This document shows, piece after piece, positions 1 to 5,911 of a stretch of DNA of 23,590 nt (position 1 is its first letter; every line of letters begins with the position of its first letter). Both the position numbers and the translations under genes were made by a program. Source of the DNA: Emiliania huxleyi CCMP1516 (Eukaryota; Haptophyta; Isochrysidales; Noelaerhabdaceae); NCBI RefSeq assembly GCF_000372725.1, contig NW_005200941.1, positions 276,904 through 300,493 of the forward strand, written 5' to 3'. The notes under the pieces were generated by a model. The model saw only the letters and a list, made by a program, of their open reading frames with translations. It did not search any database and was not told where the DNA came from.

Positions 1-1766
1 CGGGGGAGGGGAGGAGCGGGCGGCGGAGGGGCGGAGGGCGAGGAGCGCGTGCAGGCAGGCGCGCCACAGGCTCCGTGGAGGGAGGCGCTCGTGTGTGAGG
101 AAGCGGCCGACCTATTGTTATCACAGGGCTACCTTGTTGCTGCCGGAGGCTGTTCATACGGCGCTCGTGCGTCAGGGAGCGTCCGACCTCGTCCCGCCCC
201 TCCTCCTCCTCGCCGCAGCGCGCCGCCGCCGCCAGCGCCGTGAGGAGGAGCGCGTCGTCGGCCGCGATGGCGTCGGCGAGGGCGGGCTCGTCCAGCGCGT
301 GGGCGAGTGTGCGGAAGGGGGAGGCGGAGACTGGAAGCGCCTCGGCCCGCGGCGCGAGGGGGTCGTCGTGGTCGTCCGTCGCCGCCGCAGCCGCCGCGGG
401 CAGCGGCGGCGCCTCGCAGGTGAAGAGCTGCCTCGCTGCGCCAAGAAGAAGCGGCACCGCCGGCGGCGGCAGCGGCAGGTGCGAGCCCGTCGCGTGCTGC
501 GTCGGAGCGCCAAACAGCCAGAGGAAGACGCGGCGCGAGAGGGCCCTACCGCACCACCCACGGGACTGAACCCACACACTGGATTCGAGACTCTGGAGGT
601 ATGGTACTAGGCGTGACCACACCACTCCCGCAGCGGCAGCAGCGTGAGCGCGACGCGCAGCAGCGTCGTGTAGTCGCCGTGCGAGAAGAGCTGCTCGCCG
701 CTGCGGGAGTGGTGTGGTCACGCCTAAGACCATACCTCCAGAGTCTCGAATCCAGTGTGTGGGTTCGGTCCCGTGGGTGGTGCGGTAGGGCCCTCTCGCG
801 CCGCGTCTTCCTCTGGCTGTTTGGCGCTCCGACGCAGCAGGCGACGGGCTCGCACCTGCCCATGCCGCCGCCGGCGGTGCCGCGCTCCCCCTGCGGCAGC
901 TCGGCGCGCCTCGTGCGCGGCAGAGGGAAGTGGTGCACGAGCAGCTCGAGCGCAGTTCGGCGAACCAGCGTGTCGCCTTGCTGCAGCGCGACCACCAGCG
1001 AGCGCAGCACGCCGCCGTGCGAGTCGGGGCAGAAGGCGGCCCGCGAGACGGAGAGGCGCCCGCCGTCGTCGCCTGCGGCCGGCGCGGCGCCGACGGGGAA
1101 GCGCATCGCGAGGTAGTGAAGCGCCTGCAGCCGCACCGAGGCGTTGCGCAGCAGGCAGCCCCAGACGGCTGACATGAAGGCGCCGATGGGGGCGTCGCGG
1201 GCGAGCTGGTCGAGCTGCCGCACGGCGCGGGCGTGGTACTCGGAGCCGACGTCCTCCATCGCGGTGAGGAGGGCGAGGACGAGGCCGGGCAGGCAGGGCA
1301 CCACCCCGGCGCCGAGGGTGACAAAGTGGCGCTCGAACAGGTCGAGCAGGACGGGCTTGACCTGGTACGACGCGTGCCGGTAGAGGGTGAAGATGCCCTC
1401 GGTGTAGAAGGCGAGGTCGCGCGCGAGCCGCGCGGCGCCGATGCGCGAGAAGATGAGCTCGTACGTCTGCAGCGTCGTCAGGTGCACGCCCGAAGGCAGC
1501 GACGAGTTGAGGCACTGGAAGAGCCGCTTGGCGACGGCAATCTTGTCGGGTATGACTGGCAGCTGCGCGTACTTGGTGAGGATGCGCTGCATGCGCTGCA
1601 GGTAGCGGATGAGGTCGGCCCACTCCTGAGCGTACACAAACTGCGCCAGCGCACTGTCCATCTCGTCGCGAAAGTGGCGGAACTTGGCGTCTCTCCAGTG
1701 CAGCGCGTCCTGCTCCGCCAGCGACTGCGGCAGCACCGACGACGCGCCGCCGCCGGCGGAGCGCAT
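1..1766 (-). CDS. DOP1: DOP1/Dopey family protein, N-terminal part (partial, 4 exons)
   Basis: The protein is recognised by the Dopey N-terminal domain: after the ATG at 1766 come EYA-like 'FVYAQEWADLIRYLQRMQ', 'LPSGVHLTTLQTYELIF', 'YQVKPVLLDLFERHF' and later 'LSRRVFLWLFG' and 'PFRTLAHALDEP', in the order seen in DOP1 proteins. DOP1 proteins act with MON2 in endosome/Golgi trafficking (family knowledge). I infer exons 1766-856, 700-623, 545-188 and 111-1, with introns 855-701, 622-546 and 187-112, all GT-AG. The phases fit: the joins restore 'GSGEQLFSHGDY', 'REWALSRRVF' and 'DEVGRFLTHERLPP'. About 486 codons are present and the gene continues off the left edge; DOP1 proteins are usually well over 1,500 residues. 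The frame also stays open upstream to 1877, but homology starts just after 1766. The gene contains a large inverted duplication (451-883) and a tandem duplication at its third intron. Confidence 0.85.
82..190 (-). repeat. Direct repeat pair flanking DOP1 intron 3
   Basis: About 30 bases at 82-111 are repeated imperfectly at 158-187. On the coding strand both copies begin GTCGG and end CACGAGCGCC. The first copy is the start of the 76-base intron 187-112; the second is the start of the following exon. Both are preceded by AG, so the intron has the form GAG|GTCGG...TAG|GTCGG. Translations of the two copies are similar (VGRSLTHER and VGRFLTHER), so both were exon sequence. Confidence 0.8.
451..883. 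repeat. Imperfect inverted duplication inside DOP1
   Basis: Positions 451-636 reappear as the reverse complement at 698-883, nearly base for base (mirror positions sum to 1334), leaving a loop of about 61 bases. The arms differ at scattered sites, for example near 473/861, 494/840 and 606/728. The left arm holds the end of DOP1 exon 2, the whole second intron and the start of exon 3. The right arm is therefore an antisense copy of an exon-intron-exon block. It supplies the donor, the body and the acceptor of the first intron (855-701). The transcript could fold into a long hairpin. Confidence 0.9.
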
Positions 1767-2214
1767 GGCGTGGAGCCTCGAGCTGGCGCGAAGAGAAGGG
1801 AGCGAAAACGGTCGGCGATATAAAACGGTCGGCGAAGTTCGCGGCGACGACCAGCGCGGCGGCCGAGGCCAAATCACGGCCAGTTTGATTTCTTATTTTT
1901 CTGAGAGCGCCTTCGTTGTTAATAGTACAAACCCAATGGTCCTCTGCGAGCGGTCCTTCGTCGCAGTCGCGCACACGCACACGCCACGCCGCACCGCGCG
2001 CCCGCCCACCGCCCCGCCCAGGCGGGAAAGAGATGGGGAGATGGGACATATTTTTCTTCAAAAAATCTGTCGTGTTCATCTTTCTACATACATACATCTC
2101 TAAAACTTGTGTGTAACGAAGGCTCGTCAAAAGGAAAAGCTCGCTTCGGCGTTCGGCGGCACCTTGGCAGCCTGTGTCGTGAGGCGCTCTTCCTCCTTTC
2201 AGGTGTACCGAATA
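1767..2214. other. Divergent intergenic region between DOP1 and the KOW/F-box gene
   Basis: This stretch separates the DOP1 start (minus strand) from the KOW-domain start (plus strand), so both promoters should lie here. It holds one inverted copy of dispersed repeat R1 (1901-2048), then an AT-richer segment around 2046-2105. I see no clear TATA box and no credible gene. Confidence 0.6.
1901..2048 (-). repeat. Dispersed repeat R1, copy 1
   Basis: The reverse complement of this segment matches 23027-23174 over almost its whole length: a CCATCTC...ATCTCTTTC start, a GGGCGGGGCGG core, a GTGTGCGTGTG run, ACTGCGAC, and a TTGTACTATTAACAACGAAG end. A partial third copy is at 12520-12584. In the other two copies the GAAGGCGCT end is followed by an A-rich stretch and AATTTT. 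No coding capacity is conserved. It behaves like a short interspersed element; the class is unknown. Confidence 0.8.
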
Positions 2215-2403
2215 ATGGCAGCTCAATTCCAGGAAGGGGATCGCGTCATCATCGCCGGCGTCACGAAGCGGCCCGAGCTGAATGGCGTCGCTGTCACCGT
2301 CACGGGAGTGGCAGCGAGTGCCGGTCGCTTCAACGTGCAGTGTGCCGACGGATACGTCTTTTCTTTGAAGCGGGAGAACCTCCGGCACGAATGGGACTTC
2401 TGA
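2215..2403 (+). CDS. Small KOW/SH3-like domain protein, or first segment of a KOW-F-box-LRR gene
   Basis: The ATG at 2215 opens 62 residues with the pattern 'EGDRVIIAGVTKRPELNG', then 'VTVTGVAASAGRFNVQ' and 'YVFSLKRENLRHEW'. This is the GDRV...LNG...V-G....GR..V....L..ENL pattern of small beta-barrel (KOW/SH3-like) modules often found at the N-terminus of algal multidomain proteins (from memory). The frame stops at 2401-2403. One base out of frame, the sequence continues as an acidic Ser/Glu linker and an F-box. The segment is therefore probably the N-terminus of the larger gene, cut off by a +1 indel near 2383-2390, though a separate 62-residue protein remains possible. Confidence 0.55.
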   Translation: MAAQFQEGDRVIIAGVTKRPELNGVAVTVTGVAASAGRFNVQCADGYVFSLKRENLRHEWDF

Positions 2404-2550
2404 GACGTCTGAGTCTGCCTCCGAGCCAGCAAATGTGGTGGCCGCGCTGCGAGTCCTCGATTTGCCTCAAGACTTGATCGCGAAAATCTTTGCGCGTCTA
2501 CCAACAGCAAGTCTGTTCCCCTTTCGGCAAACTTCCAAATCGCAAGGACA
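2384..2550 (+). CDS. F-box segment linking the KOW and LRR regions (frame 2)
   Basis: In the frame starting at 2384 the sequence reads a Ser/Glu-rich linker ('SETSESASEPAN') and then 'LDLPQDLIAKIFARLP' followed by 'TASLFPFRQTSK'. This fits the F-box pattern LP-ELI-KIF-RLP-SL---R. F-box proteins recruit substrates to SCF ubiquitin ligases through SKP1 (family knowledge). There is no ATG of its own before the F-box in this frame. The upstream KOW segment and the downstream LRR are both in frame 1, so one base must be skipped near 2385 and the frame restored near 2530-2545. No canonical intron of usable size fits either change. It is either a decayed gene or a sequence with two indel errors. Confidence 0.5.
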
Positions 2551-2613
2551 GCTGTCAGTTCTATCTTCGAACCAATCGCGGAACGAGCGCACGCGAGAGC
2601 TTTCGCGCGGAGA

Positions 2614-3810
2614 ATGAGCGGGCGCAAGGCTTTTATCGAGATCCTCAAAAAACATCGATTGACCATCGCTGACCTGCGAGCGATGAACACGTTCCAATTT
2701 AATGGCGCAAGGTTTTATGAGCTTTTAAATCAAGAGTGGTGGGCCCCAGGCCAGGCCTTCGCTTGGTTCTTGAAAACCTACAAGAATGGGGTTCTGAAAA
2801 GACTCGATTTCAACCACATCAAGATTAGCGACGAGGGTGCCAAGGCGCTAGCATCCGCTCTTAATGTCAACGAGACGCTCACCGACCTTAATCTTGACGG
2901 CAGCTGGCGACCACACCCAAGCCTTGGCCATTCCAGGGATGGGGCCCTCAGCATTATGCGTGTCGAGCGGCATCGCAACAAGCTCACCTCGCTCGGTTTG
3001 ATAAACTGCGACATCGGCCCGTCACGGGCCGATGCCGCAGAGATTGCCGACTTCGTGTCGGTCAGCGAGGTGCTGGAAACTCTCTCTCTCACGGACAACT
3101 TCATCGGCAACGATGGCGCCGTCGCGATCGCCGAGGCGCTCAAGGTCAATAGGGTGCTCACCACCCTAAACCTCGAGAACAACGGCATCTGCAGCGAGGG
3201 CGCCGCCGCCCTCGGCAAGGCGCTCGAGGTGAACGGGAAGCTGAAAAGCCTCAGCCTCAGCTTGAACGGCATCCGCGACGCGGGCGCCGCTGCGATCGCC
3301 GAGGCGCTGCGCTTCAACGGGGTGTTGACCGCCCTCAACATCAACTGTAACAAGATCGGCGACAGGGGTGCCAAGGCGCTCGCCTCCGCTCTGCACGTCA
3401 ACGGGATGCTGAAAACACTCGACCTCGGCAGCAACAACATCGGCGGCGAGGGCGCCGTCGCGATCGCCGATGCCCTTCAAAACAACGCGGTGCTGACCAC
3501 TCTTGACTTGTCGGGCGACCCATACACCAGCGGCATCGGCCCCGAGGGTGCCAGCGCGATCGCAGAGGCCCTTAAGGTCAACGGGGTGCTTACCACCCTC
3601 AACCTCTCGGAGAACTACATCAGCACCTCCCTCAACCTCTCGGAGAACTACATCAGGGACGAGGGTGCACGCGCCGTTGCGCTGCTGGCCTCCGCTCTTC
3701 GCGTCAACGAGGGGCTGAAAATACTCCATATCAGAGACTGCGGGTACTCCTTTTGCAAGGCGATTCGAGCTGCGGTACAAGGGCGGGTAGGGTTCAAGCT
3801 TGAGGAATGA
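2614..3810 (+). CDS. RNI-type leucine-rich repeat protein
   Basis: From the ATG at 2614 there are 398 residues. After about 65 residues of non-repeat sequence come roughly nine 28-residue repeats of the ribonuclease-inhibitor type, for example 'EGAVAIADALQNNAVLTTLD' and 'RGAKALASALHVNGMLKTLD'. Such repeats form a curved protein-binding scaffold. Open frame continues upstream of the ATG to about 2530 ('QIARTAVSSIFEPIAERAHA'), which reads like the end of an F-box region. I therefore think this is the C-terminal substrate-binding part of an F-box LRR protein rather than a free-standing LRR gene. Near 3598-3656 an 11-residue unit is duplicated in tandem. Long antisense open frames here are codon-bias shadows. 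Function beyond protein binding is unknown. Confidence 0.75.
   Translation: MSGRKAFIEILKKHRLTIADLRAMNTFQFNGARFYELLNQEWWAPGQAFAWFLKTYKNGVLKRLDFNHIKISDEGAKALASALNVNETLTDLNLDGSWRPHPSLGHSRDGALSIMRVERHRNKLTSLGLINCDIGPSRADAAEIADFVSVSEVLETLSLTDNFIGNDGAVAIAEALKVNRVLTTLNLENNGICSEGAAALGKALEVNGKLKSLSLSLNGIRDAGAAAIAEALRFNGVLTALNINCNKIGDRGAKALASALHVNGMLKTLDLGSNNIGGEGAVAIADALQNNAVLTTLDLSGDPYTSGIGPEGASAIAEALKVNGVLTTLNLSENYISTSLNLSENYIRDEGARAVALLASALRVNEGLKILHIRDCGYSFCKAIRAAVQGRVGFKLEE
3598..3656 (+). repeat. In-frame 33-bp tandem duplication within the LRR
   Basis: 'LNLSENYIS' is followed immediately by 'TSLNLSENYIR'. The underlying bases (about 26 identical, beginning CTCAACCTCTCGG) recur with a period of 33, which breaks the 28-residue repeat spacing. 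It keeps the frame. Confidence 0.85.
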
Positions 3811-4021
3811 CGCACACATTGAGGTCGTCCTAAATGAGGTCAAGCGGCGGCGGGGTCGGGGCGTGGGCCGTGGTGGACAGGTAAGGTAAGGTAAGGTAAA
3901 CTTCTCCACACACACGAGGTGGTGGGGCAAGGGGGGGCAACCCTCGCATCTCCACGTCTAACGACAGGAGCCCCACGGCATTTAAAGTGCAAGGCCCGGT
4001 GCGCGTGGGCGAGCGGCGTGT

Positions 4022-4053
<32 letters not shown>

Positions 4054-4078
4054 CTGTGTGTGTGTGTGTGTGTCACGT
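3811..4078. repeat. Convergent gene gap with simple repeats
   Basis: This is the region between two convergent 3' ends. It contains four units of AGGTA-like sequence (3879-3900) and a GT dinucleotide tract (about 4018-4074) with a few CT interruptions. No gene is seen. Confidence 0.8.
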
Positions 4079-5347
4079 CACTGCATCCTCTGCCGGTTCC
4101 TCCCGTCGCCTCTTCTTTGTTCGAATGTTTTTCAATCCATCCTTCACGAAGCCCTCCCATGTAGCTAGCGTTCTTTGCGAATGTCTCGAAATGGCCAGCA
4201 GGCGCTGTCTGCTCGCGGCCTGTGCGGGCCGCTCGTCCTCCTCGCCCTTCTTTCGTCCTCCCGTCCCTCCCCTCCACCATGGCCTCCTCGGCACTTCTTT
4301 CTCCATCCGCCTCGCCCTGCCTTTTCGTATCGTGCCGTTCGCCCTCCATTCGGTGACCTCCATGGCTGTCCGTCCCCTTTTGGGTGGCGCTCTCGATACC
4401 GTTGCGTCAACCTCGACATCGCTGTCGCCCTCCCCGTCCCCGTCGTCGCCCGTGCCTCGGTTCGCGTCATTGGTAGCGTTTCCGTTGCCCCCTCGTGCTC
4501 CGCCGTCGCCCTCTCTGCTCGGGCCGTTCGCGATTTTGCTCCTCCTGCGTGTCGCCCCTCCGTCTCCCCCCCTGCCTTCGTCGTCATCGTCGCTGTCGCG
4601 AAAGCCCTCCGGTCCCTCGATTCCCTCGTCTATCCCCTCCGCTGCGTCGTCCCAGTTTATATCCTCATCCTCTGTGCGCCTTTTCGTTCCCTCCCCTTCT
4701 CCATCGTTGTCGCCTCCGTCGACTGCGGCGCTGCCTCTTCCCTTGCCTCCGTCCTCCTCGTCTCGCCTGCCATCGTCCCGTGTCTCCTCGTCCTCGCCAT
4801 CGTCTTGGCCGTTGTCTACCTGTTCATCGTGTCCCTTGCTGCTGGTGGCATCGCCGTTGGCTTCCTCTCTCCCCCTTTCCTCCCTGCCCCTCTCGCTGTC
4901 TGGTGCTAATGGACCCCCTTCCTCTCCCTCGCCACCGTCACCGTCACCATCCCCGTCGCCACCGCCCTCCATGCCCGCCGCCCTTTGTTTCACACTCGTC
5001 TCTGCCATGTCCGCCGTCGCCGCCGTCCTGTCCGCTGCGCTCTGTGCTCCGTGGTACAGTCGCTTATTGTTGCTCAGGATTAGCTCACGCACCAGGACAG
5101 CCTCCGGCTCGTTATTTTGGCTTGCCGATATGCATCCAAAGTTCCACGCTAGCTCCTCCTTCGTCACGTCTATCTCTTTGCAGTATCTCGCGAATGCCGT
5201 CCGTGCTTGCTGGGGTGTTATTGCGTTCGGATTCGCCCTCGTCCCCGCCCTGTATCCCATCTCCTTGCGGTGGCTCTTGTATGAGTCCCCATATGACCAT
5301 GTGATTTCTTTGCCTCCCTTGACTCCTCTCTCTACAAACAGGACCAT
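4073..5347 (-). CDS. Acidic disordered protein with SET-like N-terminal segment
   Basis: The frame is open from beyond 5400 to a stop at 4073, with an ATG at 5347. Its first part reads 'VERGVKGGKEITWSYGDSY', close to the C-terminal SET-domain pattern (..DIK-GEEITWDYG--Y) of lysine methyltransferases. Just upstream in the same frame are 'CNFDWPAASNEP' and 'THFVRYEEVQLG', which fit the middle of such a domain. The remaining 300 residues are low-complexity acidic sequence (runs such as GDGDGDGGEGEEGG and DSDDDDEGRGGDGG) ending in basic patches. The 5' part of the domain is in other frames (see the next entry), so the ATG at 5347 is probably not the true start. It may be an expressed fragment, a decayed gene or a transposon-associated ORF. 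Catalytic activity cannot be claimed. Confidence 0.5.
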   Translation of the reverse strand: MVLFVERGVKGGKEITWSYGDSYKSHRKEMGYRAGTRANPNAITPQQARTAFARYCKEIDVTKEELAWNFGCISASQNNEPEAVLVRELILSNNKRLYHGAQSAADRTAATADMAETSVKQRAAGMEGGGDGDGDGDGGEGEEGGPLAPDSERGREERGREEANGDATSSKGHDEQVDNGQDDGEDEETRDDGRRDEEDGGKGRGSAAVDGGDNDGEGEGTKRRTEDEDINWDDAAEGIDEGIEGPEGFRDSDDDDEGRGGDGGATRRRSKIANGPSREGDGGARGGNGNATNDANRGTGDDGDGEGDSDVEVDATVSRAPPKRGRTAMEVTEWRANGTIRKGRARRMEKEVPRRPWWRGGTGGRKKGEEDERPAQAASRQRLLAISRHSQRTLATWEGFVKDGLKNIRTKKRRREEPAEDAVT

Positions 5348-5647
5348 CACCTGCGCAGCTGCCTTGCCTAATTGTACCTCCTCGTAGCGTACGAAGTGCG
5401 TCGCCCTCGTGCCTCGTTTCGGCTCATTCGATGCTGCAGGCCAGTCGAAGTTACACCGCGCCGCGACGCTGTCAAAGTCGTCCCGCCGCTCTCGTCGTCA
5501 CTTCCATCCACGATCCAGCTGCGTCCCCCCTGCGTGGTGGACACCGCCGATCCTCCGGGTGAGGCGTGTTTCCTTGTTCGTTGGACCATATCGCCCTCTA
5601 TTACTCGGGATATTACTTGTGCCGACACATGCGAGCCGTGTGTCTAA
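5348..5647 (-). pseudogene. Frameshifted 5' part of the SET-like gene
   Basis: Reading minus strand, 'VISRVIEGDMVQRTRK' and 'GGRSWIVDGSDDESGG' lie in one frame. They break at about 5475-5495 into 'RDDFDSVAARCNFDW' in another frame, which runs on into the acidic ORF. 'WIVDG' followed by 'SVAARCNF' resembles the SET pattern Y-IDG--GN-ARF-NH-C-PN. A TGA lies in the second frame near 5490. An earlier stretch in a third frame ('GFVEKYIEMLDTRL', about 5640-5680) may also belong. I see no splice pair that resolves the join, so one or more indels are the simplest reading. Confidence 0.4.
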
Positions 5648-5911
5648 CATCTCGATATATTTCTCAACGAAACCAACGCCGTCATCAGAGTTCAGACTGT
5701 GTACACTCGCGGCACTCGCGCACACTTCTCGAGTTACGGCGTACAGATAGAAGACCAAACAACGTGAACAACATAGGGCGCAAACCCTGCCGCCAATGCG
5801 CGTCGAGATAGGTGACACGGACGCGCCACGCTCTTGGCGACGAGTTTGGCGAGCCAGCGGCGCGCCGGCGACGCGGCGGCGCGCAGCGGCGGCGCGAGAC
5901 AGCGCGCGGCG

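Noticed and set aside
172..579. Arg/Ser-rich minus-strand frame at the left end
   Set aside because: DOP1 exon 3 in another frame gives family homology; this one does not.
765..790. tRNA-like GGTTCGGTCCC box
   Set aside because: No A box, acceptor stem or anticodon arm around it, and it lies inside the inverted repeat.
451..883. Inverted repeat as an exact fold-back sequencing artefact
   Set aside because: The arms carry several substitutions and the insert can be spliced out in frame, which an artefact would not be expected to allow; long reads should still confirm it.
724..2388. 554-residue minus-strand open frame overlapping DOP1
   Set aside because: It is Arg/Ala/Pro-rich frame-shadow sequence of the DOP1 gene with no domain, produced by high GC content.
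3166..3930. 254-residue antisense frame in the LRR gene
   Set aside because: Repetitive mirror of the LRR codons; no recognisable domain.
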